This document shows, piece by piece, positions 1 to 9,016 of a stretch of 64,000 nucleotides of DNA (position 1 is the first letter of the stretch; every line of letters starts with the position of its first letter). The notes under the pieces are model-generated. The model saw nothing but the letters and a program-made list of their open reading frames with translations. It was not told where the DNA came from and made no database searches. This stretch comes from Nitrospira sp. (GTDB lineage Bacteria; Nitrospirota; Nitrospiria; Nitrospirales; Nitrospiraceae). The stretch covers positions 62,001-126,000 of the forward strand of contig JALHMZ010000002.1 of the NCBI GenBank assembly GCA_022843785.1, read 5' to 3'. The translations under genes were made by a program, and so were the position numbers.

Positions 1-1288
1 TCTGCCACATGCCTTTATCGAAAGGTTTCCGTTTACCAACGTCGCTTGGGCGGATGCGCGCGAAAATTTCCGGCTGGAACTGCGGCAAGGGTTTGAAGTT
101 GAATCCTCCGGTCGTCGAAATGGTATCGCCGATGGCGAATAACCCCGGATTGATGATGCCGATGATATCGCCGGGAAACGCCTCTTCCACCGTACTCCGT
201 TCCTGCGCCACGAGACTGTGTGGCCGTGAAAGCCGGACTTCCCGGCCGAGGCGATGGTGCTTGACCAGCATATCCCGTTCGAATCGTCCTGAACACACTC
301 GCAAAAACGCGGTACTATCGCGGTGCTTGGGATTCATATTGGCCTGGAGTTTGAACACATAGGCGCTGAACGGTCGTTCGATCGGGTCAATCGAGAGCTC
401 GGATCCATTCTCGGCATCGGCCGGCCGTGCGCCGGGGGATGGCGCCAGCTTCACAAACGCATCCAAGAAACTCTCGATGCCGAAATTCGTTAAAGCCGAG
501 GCGAAAAATACCGGTGTGATCTCTCCCTGAAGAAATAATTCCCGATCGAATGGATTCCCGGCGATCTCCAATAACTCCAAATCATGCCGAACCTGTTCCA
601 GAACTTCCTGCGAAACCCTGCCGCTCTGTGCAAGGTTTGCCAGTGCCATAGTATCAACATCCACCTTTGTCGCCCCACCATGAGCCGTCCGGCTGAACAA
701 CTCCACATAACTGTCCTCTCGATTCACAATCCCGACGAAGTCGCTCCCTGATCCGATCGGCCAATTGACCGCGCTGGCATGGATATTCAAGGCCTGCTCA
801 ACCTCCGTCATCAAATCGAGCGGAGGGCGGCCAGGCAAATCCATTTTATTGATCAGGGTGAGCACCGGAATGCGCCGCAGACGGCATACGGCAAAAAGCT
901 TGCGTGTTTGCGCCTCCACTCCCTTGGCGGCATCGATGACCATGATGGCGCTGTCGGCGGCCGTGAGAGTCCGGTAGGTGTCTTCAGAAAAATCCTGGTG
1001 ACCAGGGGTATCAAGCAAATTGATGACGGCCTGTTTATAGGGAAATTGCATGGCCGAGGCGGTAATGGAAATGCCGCGCTCCTGTTCCATGCCCATCCAA
1101 TCGGATGCCGTGGCCTTGCCGCCTTTGCGTCCACGCACCATCCCGGCTGTCCGGATCAGTCCGGAGTACAGCAACAACTTTTCCGTCAACGTGGTTTTAC
1201 CGGCATCAGGATGGCTGATGATCGCAAACGTTCGCCGCCGTGCAGCCGCCGCAGACAGCTCAGGGAGAAGAGTTGAATCGGTAGTCAT
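1..1288 (-). CDS. prfC: Peptide chain release factor 3, C-terminus cut by window edge
   Basis: Translational GTPase that recycles RF1 and RF2 from the ribosome after peptide release. Reading from an ATG at 1288, about 429 residues are present of the usual ~530; the rest lies before base 1. The P-loop HPDAGKTT is at residues 26-33, the G3 motif DTPGHQDF at 93-100, and an NKMD guanine-specificity motif near residue 143. The insert around residues 48-72 (GRKGGKATASDWM, then EQERGIS) is typical of RF3 and separates it from EF-G. No neighbour suggests an operon: a PilZ gene ends 72 bases upstream of the start on the same strand. Family assignment is firm; only the missing C-terminus is unknown. 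Confidence 0.95.
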   Translation of the reverse strand, partial: MTTDSTLLPELSAAAARRRTFAIISHPDAGKTTLTEKLLLYSGLIRTAGMVRGRKGGKATASDWMGMEQERGISITASAMQFPYKQAVINLLDTPGHQDFSEDTYRTLTAADSAIMVIDAAKGVEAQTRKLFAVCRLRRIPVLTLINKMDLPGRPPLDLMTEVEQALNIHASAVNWPIGSGSDFVGIVNREDSYVELFSRTAHGGATKVDVDTMALANLAQSGRVSQEVLEQVRHDLELLEIAGNPFDRELFLQGEITPVFFASALTNFGIESFLDAFVKLAPSPGARPADAENGSELSIDPIERPFSAYVFKLQANMNPKHRDSTAFLRVCSGRFERDMLVKHHRLGREVRLSRPHSLVAQERSTVEEAFPGDIIGIINPGLFAIGDTISTTGGFNFKPLPQFQPEIFARIRPSDVGKRKPFDKGMWQ

Positions 1289-1359
1289 AGCGCTGTGCAG
1301 CATATCATACTGAGAGCGATGGGCGGGCGAAGAAGCAGCGACCTGTCGTCGAAATATTG

Positions 1360-1680
1360 CTATGCGGGGGATACGGAAAACAACCGAGCGAGTTTACTCG
1401 ATTCGTAGCCCGCGACGGCTCTAAACTCAACTCCAAAAGCTGACTCGCCCGTCCACCGGACAACCGCCTTGGGCACAAAAACAGGCGCGCCCTGACGGGG
1501 CTTGATTTGAATCTCAATCATTGACTCCGGAGTCGGCACTGTTGAAGAGAAAATCCGGCACCCTTCATAAGAGAGATCCAGAATGGTCCCTTCTTCGCCT
1601 CTGATGGGGCCAGAGGAAAAGACACTTTGAATCGCGACGGGATGGCGCGGATACTTACGTTTTTCAATAGTGGGATTCAT
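1360..1680 (-). CDS. PilZ domain protein
   Basis: Single PilZ domain of about 106 residues, a cyclic-di-GMP receptor fold. The two binding motifs are visible: RKYPR at residues 8-12 (RxxxR) and DLSYEG at 35-40 (D/NxSxxG). The frame is open to 1704, but the ATG at 1680 puts the RxxxR motif at the usual distance from the start. A second PilZ gene is transcribed divergently from 1860, so the 180 bases between them probably hold both promoters. No output domain is fused, so it probably acts by binding a partner. Target unknown. Confidence 0.85.
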   Translation of the reverse strand: MNPTIEKRKYPRHPVAIQSVFSSGPIRGEEGTILDLSYEGCRIFSSTVPTPESMIEIQIKPRQGAPVFVPKAVVRWTGESAFGVEFRAVAGYESSKLARLFSVSPA

Positions 1681-1772
1681 CAGACTGTTTGAAACCGCCT
1701 TCACGAGTGTCCGGAAATGAGCAGGCCCAATCTACGTCATCACATATAACTATTCAATATATTTGAGAATGC

Positions 1773-1801
1773 TTGACACATTCAAGGGTTCTATCGGTAT
1801 C
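1773..1801 (+). promoter_or_regulatory. Candidate sigma-70 promoter for the plus-strand PilZ gene
   Basis: A perfect -35 hexamer TTGACA lies at 1773-1778. The -10 region 17 bases downstream (GGTATC at 1796-1801) is poor, so this is tentative. It lies 59 bases before the PilZ start at 1860. Confidence 0.3.
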
Positions 1802-1859
1802 GGAACGGCACAAGGAATGCAGGCTTACTCGGTATGTCACACATTCCCTGGAGCAAACC

Positions 1860-2216
1860 ATGATTGTACGGCAACATCCGCGATTTCATGCTTCCTTTTC
1901 CGGAACACTCATTCACCGAAGGGAGCGCCACGCGATCAGCAAATCGCTCGATCTTTCCCGCAAAGGATGCCGCGTCCAAAGTACCTGTCCCGCTTTTACC
2001 GGAATGAAGGTGGATCTTCTGCTCACGCTTCCCGATAATAAGACTCCTATTGTGATTCAAGACGCCATTGTGCGTTGGTCAGGCTCAGGAGGAATCGGCA
2101 TCGAATTTCCGTCCCTTGGCTCCCCGCATCAGGAACTGCTGGAAGGAGTGATTCAACAGCTTGAGGCAAGAGTGCTGCGCGGCAAACACGGTGCGCCGAT
2201 CAGCGGGCGCGCATAA
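1860..2216 (+). CDS. PilZ domain protein
   Basis: Second single-domain PilZ protein, about 118 residues. RQHPR at residues 4-8 is the RxxxR motif, and DLSRKG near residue 34 is the second c-di-GMP-binding motif. The frame stays open upstream to 1773, but the ATG at 1860 has GGAG about eight bases before it and puts the RxxxR motif where the family has it. The C-terminal part ends with the strand pattern VRWSGSGGIGIEF, closely matching the equivalent segment of the divergent PilZ protein at 1360-1680, so the two may be paralogues. It converges with a small membrane protein whose stop directly abuts this one. Confidence 0.85.
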   Translation: MIVRQHPRFHASFSGTLIHRRERHAISKSLDLSRKGCRVQSTCPAFTGMKVDLLLTLPDNKTPIVIQDAIVRWSGSGGIGIEFPSLGSPHQELLEGVIQQLEARVLRGKHGAPISGRA

Positions 2217-2498
2217 TCATGTCGACGATGGCCGACGACCGATCAAATAAATGATGCCAAAAAATAGAAACGCCGTGCCGGGAAATACCGCCCGATAGCC
2301 CCACCAGGGCAATTCAAGTTTTAGAAACCCCAACCCAAACGTCAGCAGCATCGACGCCGCGATTCCATAGGCCGGAGGAGGGATCAAAGAGTCGGAACCA
2401 AGTTGACGACGACGAAGCGCAGCGGTCACCCCCTTGACCAACACATACACCGCAAGAATCAAACACACGATTGACCAATAGAGCCCGTACTCCTGCAT
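2217..2498 (-). CDS. Small membrane protein, unknown function
   Basis: 93 residues with three likely membrane spans: about residues 5-25, 43-62 and 68-87. A basic patch (RRRQ) follows the first span. It ends in a short basic tail. No family recognised. The gene starts after a good ribosome site (AGGAGG in the leader just above 2498) and its stop directly abuts the stop of the convergent PilZ gene. Coding character and the RBS support a real gene; the function is open. Confidence 0.65.
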   Translation of the reverse strand: MQEYGLYWSIVCLILAVYVLVKGVTAALRRRQLGSDSLIPPPAYGIAASMLLTFGLGFLKLELPWWGYRAVFPGTAFLFFGIIYLIGRRPSST

Positions 2499-2840
2499 AG
2501 ACCTCCTTCAATTCAGTCGACAGACCTGCGTTATCAAATTACACAGACCGGTGTCTGCCAGAGCTCTCGCCCCTGTGGCTATGAACGACGGCGCCCCGGA
2601 ACTACTGCCAGCCGCATTCGTATTGCACGCTTTGCAGGGTACCTATATCAGGACAAAGGCGTCAACGGGAAATTTACCTGAACCTGGTTCCTTCCATACG
2701 TTGAGCCGCTGTGCGATACAAGACGCACTTCACTTCCCTGAATAGTAGGCCGCATCAGTTCGAATTATAACTGGCTGCCTTCATCAAAACCTGTAGGCAG
2801 CATTGCTGCCAGTCCGAATGTTGACAGCACATACGGGGCA
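2499..2840. other. Intergenic, no feature seen
   Basis: 342 bases between a minus-strand membrane protein and the P450 gene. A 64-codon open frame at 2551-2745 has no ribosome site or recognisable protein character. No strong hairpin with a T-run was seen. It presumably holds the two divergent promoters. Confidence 0.5.
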
Positions 2841-4292
2841 ATGCAGTATGCTCCCCGCGTTAATGAAACCTGTCGCATGACCAACAACGCGCGTCAATTT
2901 GTGCCCATCTCTGGCCCGCCGGTATCCCGCTGGTTCGGGTTCTTTTCTGAATTTCGCCGGGATAGCCTCGGCTTTCTGCTGCGCTGCCACGCCTATGGCG
3001 ATGTGGTCAAAATCCCAATGGGGCGAATTGCCGGGTTGCTCTTACGCAACCCGGACCCGGCGATGTATCTGCTGAACCATCCAGCTGACGTCAGGCACGT
3101 GCTGGTCGCCAATCAAGACAACTATACAAAAGCGCCTGTTCCCCCGGTCGAATCCCGCATCTTCGGACAGGGCGTGCTGCATGCAGAAGGAGCAGTCCAC
3201 CACCGTCAGCGCCGATTGTTTCTCCCCTTCTTCCATGGAGACCATGTCCACTCGTATGGCGAACTCATCGCTCAAAAGTCGGCCGTCCTAGCCGATGGTT
3301 GGCAGAAGGGCATCACGATCGATATCGGCCAGGAGATGACTCAACTCACCCTTTCGATTATCTGGCGGCTTCTGTTTGGACAGGATAGCGGGCCCGAGGC
3401 AGTGGATGTCACGCAAACCATCACAACCGGGCAGCACCTTATTAAAAAACAATATGACTCGCTGTGCGCCAGGTTACTGCCGCTCTGGATTCCAACGGCA
3501 GACCATCGTGAGTTTTCTCACGGGCATCGTCGCATGAACTCCATGATCCTACAGTTGATTCAAGACCGGCGCGCACAGTCACAGCACGCGCACGATGTGC
3601 TGTCACTGCTGCTTGCTGCAACAGACGTTGATGGACAGCCTCTGGGTGATGACTATATTCGGGACGAACTCATGACCTTTCTATTAGCCGGGCACGAAAC
3701 GACCGCAAGCGCGCTGACATGGACATGGCTGCTTCTGTCTCGATCACCCACTGTTCGCGCGCGTCTGGCCGATGAATTAGCCGCCGTCGTGGGGGATCGG
3801 CTGCCGACCGCAGCAGATATTCCACGCCTCCGCTATACAAGGATGATTTGGGATGAAACGCTTCGGCTCTACCCACCCGCCTGGCTCCTCCATACCCGCG
3901 TGAGCCGCTCGGACGACACGCTGCCGTCCGGCGCGCGCCTGCCGTCCGGGGCCAGAGTGTTCTTGAGCCCTTGGAGTCTACAGCGAGATCCCCGATGGTT
4001 TCCGGATCCAGATCGATTCGATCCCGACCGTTTCTCAGAGGACGCCGCGCGACAGCGTCCGGCGTTCTGCTATATTCCATTCGGCGGCGGCGCGCGACGG
4101 TGTCTCGGCGAGTCCTTTGCTGAAATGGAAGGTCTCTTGATCATGGCGACAGTGGCGTCGCGAGTCCGTCTCAGCGCAATCGACGCGAAGCCGATCCTTC
4201 CGGAGCCGCTGATGACCCTGCGACCGGGCATCCCTGTGCAGATGAGAGTGGAACCGGCCTGTTCACCGGAACGCTATCCGACAGAAACCTGA
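2841..4292 (+). CDS. Cytochrome P450
   Basis: Heme-thiolate monooxygenase of 483 residues. The I-helix oxygen-binding motif AGHETT is at 283-288, the K-helix ExxR at 339-342 (ETLR), DPDRF at 394-398, and the heme loop FGGGARRCLG at 414-423 with Cys421 as heme ligand. No membrane anchor is seen, so it is probably soluble and needs a separate ferredoxin and reductase; none is encoded nearby. It resembles the CYP102/CYP110 type of bacterial fatty-acid or terpenoid hydroxylases, but substrate cannot be read from sequence. Residues 361-372 contain a tandem LPSGAR duplication just before the beta strand preceding the meander. The ATG at 2877 is an alternative start. Confidence 0.93.
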   Translation: MQYAPRVNETCRMTNNARQFVPISGPPVSRWFGFFSEFRRDSLGFLLRCHAYGDVVKIPMGRIAGLLLRNPDPAMYLLNHPADVRHVLVANQDNYTKAPVPPVESRIFGQGVLHAEGAVHHRQRRLFLPFFHGDHVHSYGELIAQKSAVLADGWQKGITIDIGQEMTQLTLSIIWRLLFGQDSGPEAVDVTQTITTGQHLIKKQYDSLCARLLPLWIPTADHREFSHGHRRMNSMILQLIQDRRAQSQHAHDVLSLLLAATDVDGQPLGDDYIRDELMTFLLAGHETTASALTWTWLLLSRSPTVRARLADELAAVVGDRLPTAADIPRLRYTRMIWDETLRLYPPAWLLHTRVSRSDDTLPSGARLPSGARVFLSPWSLQRDPRWFPDPDRFDPDRFSEDAARQRPAFCYIPFGGGARRCLGESFAEMEGLLIMATVASRVRLSAIDAKPILPEPLMTLRPGIPVQMRVEPACSPERYPTET

Positions 4293-4409
4293 ATATTCCG
4301 ATGCCGCGCTTGTCTTTTTCCAAATTCTCCCATGAGAGCCAAATGACTGCCGATGATCTACGAGCAACTGCGATAACAAACTCTTCCAAACACTATAGGA
4401 GCGCACCTC

Positions 4410-4715
4410 ATGAAAATGTTGCTGATCGTGTTTCGTGAAGCCATGGCGGAACAGGTCCACGCGCTGTTAAAAGAACACGAGGTCACGGGATTTACCGAAC
4501 TACATAACGTCTCCGGCAAGGGAGAGACGGGCTCCACAGTCCACTTCGCCCTGTCGGCCGGCGCCAACCGCATGATCCTCGCTGCGCTCCCTGAACAGAT
4601 TGCGTTTCGTCTGATCGATGTCTTTACCCGCTACAGAACGGAACACATGACGCAGCACAATGAAGGAGCCTTTCCGCTGCACGTGTTCGTCCTCCCCTGT
4701 GAGCAGGTTGTCTAG
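4410..4715 (+). CDS. Small P-II-like alpha-beta protein
   Basis: 101 residues. The pattern (MKMLLIVF strand, helix, FTELHNVSGKGETG loop, MILAALP strand, amphipathic helix) resembles small ferredoxin-fold proteins related to P-II and DUF3240, often found beside transporters. The T-loop-like segment GKGETG is around residues 36-41. An AGGAG ribosome site precedes the ATG. The next gene follows within about 65 bases on the same strand, so they may be co-transcribed. Family placement is by pattern only. Confidence 0.7.
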   Translation: MKMLLIVFREAMAEQVHALLKEHEVTGFTELHNVSGKGETGSTVHFALSAGANRMILAALPEQIAFRLIDVFTRYRTEHMTQHNEGAFPLHVFVLPCEQVV

Positions 4716-4779
4716 CCCATCAGGCAGATGAAGGAGAGTCGCTGACAGTATTTTTATCATCCTACAGATGGAGGACATC

Positions 4780-5175
4780 ATGTTCGGCCCTATCACGCTC
4801 CCCTTTGGTGCGAAAATGCTCTTCAATACGGTCACCCTCAAACCCGGCGTGAGCTTCGAAGATGTGGAGATGGCCGTGGGTGAAATGTGTATGGTCGTGA
4901 AAGAAACCTATGGCGGAGATACAGGCGGCTTCCTCGGAGGCCAAGTCTTCAAATTCTCCGGTTTTCTGTCCGACCAGGGGTCGCTCACGAAATCCAGGAC
5001 AGACGATACCCACTATGCCATCGTCACCTACTGGAGCTCATTTGAAGCGCATGAGCGTTCGCATGCGGATCGGATCTTCATGGAAAAGTTCTCCACCCTG
5101 GCACAGATGTGTTCCGACACGAAGGAACTCGGTTACGACATGCTTTGGCAGGGTGCCCCACGGGAAAATGGATAA
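4780..5175 (+). CDS. Conserved hypothetical, possible dimeric alpha-beta barrel
   Basis: 131 residues from the ATG at 4780, chosen over the in-frame ATG at 4768 because GGAGG (4770-4774) lies at the right distance. The composition (strand TVTLKPGVSFEDVE, a helix, VFKFSGFLS, YAIVTYWSSFEAHERSHAD) resembles antibiotic-biosynthesis monooxygenase-like barrels, in which a strand ends in a W and is followed by a helix beginning near SHAD. No catalytic residues can be assigned. It follows the P-II-like gene on the same strand. Confidence 0.65.
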   Translation: MFGPITLPFGAKMLFNTVTLKPGVSFEDVEMAVGEMCMVVKETYGGDTGGFLGGQVFKFSGFLSDQGSLTKSRTDDTHYAIVTYWSSFEAHERSHADRIFMEKFSTLAQMCSDTKELGYDMLWQGAPRENG

Positions 5176-5288
5176 ACTCATTTGGAGGAACAGAGCCCAC
5201 TGATCAGGGCACGTCTCAAACACAACACCCCAATCCCGGTATATGCACAGCGATTGGGAGAGATTCGACAAGCCCTTGGGGCGTCGCT

Positions 5289-5969
5289 CTAATTGGAAAT
5301 CGCTCTAGGTGCCTGAAGCCGAGTCAGGCAATCGGGCCACAGTGTGGCCGGGTCTTTATCGAAAAGACTGAAGGAATCTGCAGGCAACACACCCCACGAA
5401 CCTTGGTGCATTTCAAACTCCAATTGTCCTGGTGCCCACCCGGCGAATCCGACAAAGGCCCGGAAGGTTTCAGTCGGCATGGGCTGCGTAACGATACGCT
5501 CCAAAAGCGCGCGCGTACCTCCGACATACACTCCATCGAAGACCCGTTGCGCGTCGACTGGTTGATCCGTCAGTCGAAACAGCATCTGTATCTGAGTAGG
5601 CGCCACCGGTCCTCCCACGAATACCCGGTGGCCGGTCCCCTTCAGCGCGCTAACATCAGGCAACACCTCAGACAACATGACATCGGTGGAACGGTTCAGA
5701 ACGAGTCCGGCTGTACCCTCAGGGCCATGCTTGAGAATGAGTAGCAGGGTGTGACGGAAATTTTTGTCAGTGAGGGATGGACTTGCCACCAGGAGTACAC
5801 CCGTCTTGACGGAAGAAGGTGAAAATTCCACCTCTGCCATGACCGGCAGAGCAGCCAACAGTCCTCCAAGCAGCACCCCTCCCGTGAGTCTCCACGCCAA
5901 GCAGAAACCCGTCACATCACTCGACCCGGTTGAATCCGTACGGCGCATCTCTCCTGCCGTTTCTTCCAT
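5289..5969 (-). CDS. YqgE/AlgH family protein with export signal
   Basis: 226 residues; residues ~55-220 match the YqgE/AlgH (DUF179) family: GVLLVASPSL, GLVLNRST, VFVGGPV and GFAGWAPGQLE are its typical blocks. Unlike the usual ~185-residue cytoplasmic form, this one begins with an extra ~45 residues holding a hydrophobic stretch (LTGGVLLGGLLAALPVMA) that reads as a Sec signal peptide with cleavage near residue 45. The family's biochemical role is unsettled. A start at the ATG 5948 would keep the signal. It stands alone, convergent with the gene before it. Confidence 0.85.
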   Translation of the reverse strand: MEETAGEMRRTDSTGSSDVTGFCLAWRLTGGVLLGGLLAALPVMAEVEFSPSSVKTGVLLVASPSLTDKNFRHTLLLILKHGPEGTAGLVLNRSTDVMLSEVLPDVSALKGTGHRVFVGGPVAPTQIQMLFRLTDQPVDAQRVFDGVYVGGTRALLERIVTQPMPTETFRAFVGFAGWAPGQLEFEMHQGSWGVLPADSFSLFDKDPATLWPDCLTRLQAPRAISN

Positions 5970-6147
5970 AATCGGATGTCAAAATATGCAAAAGTGAACA
6001 GGCAAATTCTAGTCCTGTCTATAAAAACATGGAAGAGTAATAACGCCGAACCTTCTGATCGCACACACAAACTATGCTACAGTATGGAACTTTCTAAGCG
6101 AGTAGCCAGACCAGCTCATACGCTGCTTGAGAAAAGGATAGCGGATC

Positions 6148-6759
6148 ATGATGACCATCGTGAGACTGATTGCCATGATAACGGCTGTGAGCCTTCTCCC
6201 TGGGTGTATCGATCACCCCAAAGCGCCCCACGTGGACACGCACGATCTCGTGGCTACGATTGAGCAATCCCGTGTCAAAGCTGAGCAAGGGGATGCCGAA
6301 GCCCAGTACCATCTCGGCATGCAGTACGAGAGCATGGGGCTCGACTATCGGGAAGCTGTTCGATGGTACCGCATGGCTGCCATGCAACGGCATGTGGAGG
6401 CATTCTATCGCCTGTGCGTGCTTTCCGATATCGGCCGCGGCATGCTCCAAGACTATCAGGAGGCGTTACGATGGTGTCGATTGGCAGCTGATAACGGTCA
6501 TGCGCGAGCGATGATGACCATCGGAGTCCATTATGAAAAGGGCCGGAGCTTGACCAAGGATCTGGTACAAGCTCACCTCTGGTACAACCTGGCTGCAGCC
6601 TATGGGGAAAGAGACGGGGCGAAATGGCGGGATCGGCTCGTTCTCGACATGACCAGGGATCAAATCGCTCAGGCGCAATTCCTTGCCAGAAACTGGAAGC
6701 CAAAAGCTCAAGTTCAGAATCAAGAAGAACAGCCTAAGCCATTGTCTCTAGAACCATAA
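6148..6759 (+). CDS. Sel1/TPR-repeat lipoprotein
   Basis: 203 residues. The N-terminus is a lipoprotein signal with lipobox LPGC (Cys20). Residues ~45-165 hold three Sel1-like repeats (AEAQYHLGMQYE, VEAFYRLCVLSDIGRG, ARAMMTIGVHYEKGR, each followed by the A-x-x-W/R-Y/C pattern). The C-terminal ~40 residues are hydrophilic and rich in Gln, Pro and Lys. AAAGGA precedes the start. Sel1 proteins usually serve as periplasmic or outer-membrane protein-interaction scaffolds. The specific partner is unknown. Confidence 0.85.
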   Translation: MMTIVRLIAMITAVSLLPGCIDHPKAPHVDTHDLVATIEQSRVKAEQGDAEAQYHLGMQYESMGLDYREAVRWYRMAAMQRHVEAFYRLCVLSDIGRGMLQDYQEALRWCRLAADNGHARAMMTIGVHYEKGRSLTKDLVQAHLWYNLAAAYGERDGAKWRDRLVLDMTRDQIAQAQFLARNWKPKAQVQNQEEQPKPLSLEP

Positions 6760-6801
6760 CGAGACTAAGTCATCACGCTCTTCTCTCGCCGTATCAAGCC
6801 G

Positions 6802-8574
6802 TCAGTCTGTGAAGACACGCACCGGAACCTTTCGCCCTTTGATACGGGACCGGCTGAGCGCCTCCAGGATTCCCTTGGCCATCCCGGCCGGAACATCCAC
6901 GATCGAAAACCGCTCTTCGATTTCAATGGCGCCGATTACGCCGGCGTTCACCTTGGCTTCGTTTGCGATGGCACCGACCAGATCACCAGGTCTGATGCCC
7001 GACTCTCGCCCAGCCCCCACATACAACCGTGCCATTCCTGGTTCGCCGGCACTCTGCGTTGTCCTCCCTGCCGGCGGCCTCATCCCTGGCCGCATAATGA
7101 GACGTCCTGGACGATCTCCAGACGACGGGCGTCCCGCCTGATAGGGTGCAGACCGAGGCTGAGGCCGATAGGGCTCAGGAGCGCGGCTGAGCGAACCCGG
7201 GATCTCTTGCTCTGATTGTTCGCCACCTTGCGTGCGATGGATTAATTTCATCGCGGCTGCCGCTACCTCAATCGGGCGTCCGGCTGCCGCCAGCGCCTCA
7301 GCAACAGCCAGAAACGGTTCTAATTCTCCTGCGTCCATGATCTCCTTCACGGCTGTCTTGGTCCGTTCCAACCTGGTGGATCGAAGATCTGCGACGGTCG
7401 GAACCTGCGCAACGATCACCTTGGACTTCGTATGAATTTCGATGCTTCGTAAAAGACGTTGTTCGCGCGGATCGAGGATAGTGATGGCGACCCCTTCACG
7501 ACCGGCCCGGCCGGTTCGGCCGATTCGATGCACGTAGACCTCGGCGGAAGAGGGCAAATCGAAGTTAATGACATGCGAGACGTGCGGAATGTCGAGGCCG
7601 CGCGCGGCGACATCGGTGGCAACCAGCAGTTCGGTTTGGCCTGATCGGAATGCATTCATCACGCGATCCCGCTGCTGCTGGCTCATTCCTCCGTGAATGG
7701 CTTCGGCCCGGCGGCCTCGCCCGTTCAACATCGCAGTGACTTCGTCGACCTCTACACGAGTCCTGCAGAACACCAGCGCAGACTTCGGGCCAGCTACATC
7801 CAATATACGAGCCAGGGCCGCGCCGCGATGTTGTCTTGCCACGACATAGGCCGTTTGTTGAACTTTTGGCGCAGTCCCGGCTTTTACCGGTTCCTTTGCA
7901 ATTGTGATCTCAACGGGATGCTTGAGATGTCGGTGTGCAATCGACTTGATGCGCGGAGGCATCGTCGCTGAAAACAAGGCCGTCTGTTTCGTTGCCGGCG
8001 TTTGAAGCAGGATCGCATCGAGATCATCGGCAAACCCCATGTCGAGCATCTCATCAGCTTCGTCCAGAACCACGGTTTGCACATGCGCGAGCTTCAACGT
8101 CTGGCGGCGAATGTGATCGAGCGCTCGTCCCGGTGTCGCCACAACCACGTCAACGCCCCGCTTCAACGCATGGAACTGTGGACTGATCGCTTGACCGCCA
8201 TACAAGGCCAGCACCGAGATACGCAATTCCTTGCCATACCGCTGAACGGCCTCTCCGACTTGAATCGCCAACTCACGGGTCGGCACCAAGATCAGTGCAG
8301 CGGGGCGTTGTTTGACCCCATGCGCGATACGCTGAAGGAGCGGCAGCGCAAATGCGGCGGTCTTGCCCGTTCCGGTTGCGGCTTGGCCCAGCAAGTCTTT
8401 GCCGGCCAACAGCGGAGGGATCGCTTCCCGTTGTATTGGGGTCGGCTCTTCATACCCCAGCGCATCCAAGGTGGCTAGTAAGGACGCTTCCAATCCCAGC
8501 GCCGCGAAGCCCGGAGAAAATCCGGTCGCTGCCGGTGCCGTGGGTTCCTGTGTACTATCTTGTTTTGTAGACAA
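6802..8574 (-). CDS. deaD: DEAD-box ATP-dependent RNA helicase
   Basis: 590 residues, the DeaD/CsdA type. The Q motif is near residues 23-50 (PTPIQREAI), motif I is ATGTGKT, motif II is DEAD, motif III is SAT, and motif VI is HRIGRTGRAGR. After a Pro/Gly/Arg-rich linker (~450-500), residues ~512-588 form a DbpA-type RNA-binding domain (starting ARLYVGAGR, ending RKVPVRVF). Such proteins unwind rRNA and mRNA structures, helping ribosome assembly and mRNA decay in the cold. The start is TTG at 8574 with AAAGG eight bases upstream. Downstream of it is the Sel1 lipoprotein, convergent. Confidence 0.94.
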   Translation of the reverse strand: MSTKQDSTQEPTAPAATGFSPGFAALGLEASLLATLDALGYEEPTPIQREAIPPLLAGKDLLGQAATGTGKTAAFALPLLQRIAHGVKQRPAALILVPTRELAIQVGEAVQRYGKELRISVLALYGGQAISPQFHALKRGVDVVVATPGRALDHIRRQTLKLAHVQTVVLDEADEMLDMGFADDLDAILLQTPATKQTALFSATMPPRIKSIAHRHLKHPVEITIAKEPVKAGTAPKVQQTAYVVARQHRGAALARILDVAGPKSALVFCRTRVEVDEVTAMLNGRGRRAEAIHGGMSQQQRDRVMNAFRSGQTELLVATDVAARGLDIPHVSHVINFDLPSSAEVYVHRIGRTGRAGREGVAITILDPREQRLLRSIEIHTKSKVIVAQVPTVADLRSTRLERTKTAVKEIMDAGELEPFLAVAEALAAAGRPIEVAAAAMKLIHRTQGGEQSEQEIPGSLSRAPEPYRPQPRSAPYQAGRPSSGDRPGRLIMRPGMRPPAGRTTQSAGEPGMARLYVGAGRESGIRPGDLVGAIANEAKVNAGVIGAIEIEERFSIVDVPAGMAKGILEALSRSRIKGRKVPVRVFTD

Positions 8575-8747
8575 TGGTGAAACCTTTCGTTCTAATATCC
8601 TGCAAACAGTGAAACGTCGTTCGCTCGAAAGAGCCTATGGCTTATGGCACGCAACCGGAGAGTGAATCGAACCGAGCCGATGTGCCGATCCGATCACGTA
8701 CTATACGCCATCAGCTATCAGCTCTTTTCCAGAGGACTCGCTCTCAG

Positions 8748-8945
8748 CTATTCCTCTGGTTCCCCGATCGGCCCTGCCCACTCCCCTTTGGCCAGTGCAA
8801 CTTCTTGATATCCGCCGTCCGGCCATTGAAACTGCCCCACGGCATCTACCAGCACAATGAACGGATCTGCTTCATGGGCCTGCCCACGAAACCAATACCA
8901 GCCTGGATCCGTAGGTTTTGCTTCCGTCCATCGATACAGTGCCAT
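8748..8945 (-). CDS. Small hypothetical protein
   Basis: 65 residues, rich in Trp and acidic residues. It opens MALYRWTEAKPTDPGWYWFR and ends GEWAGPIGEPEE. The PGWYW and later GEWAGPI segments look like a small beta-sheet domain sometimes seen in phage or host small proteins. GGGAG lies 12-15 bases before the ATG. It is divergent from hrpB, whose start at 9017 lies 71 bases away. No function can be assigned. The protein-like composition argues against a chance frame. Confidence 0.55.
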   Translation of the reverse strand: MALYRWTEAKPTDPGWYWFRGQAHEADPFIVLVDAVGQFQWPDGGYQEVALAKGEWAGPIGEPEE

Positions 8946-9016
8946 GCCCGAAAAACGCTCCCTTATCCTTGCAAGTCTGGTACAGTCTGACTTCGTATGG
9001 AGTGCTGAACCCTACC

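Noticed and set aside
5109..5744. 211-codon plus-strand frame
   Set aside because: Mostly antisense to the YqgE/AlgH gene and overlapping the end of the preceding gene.
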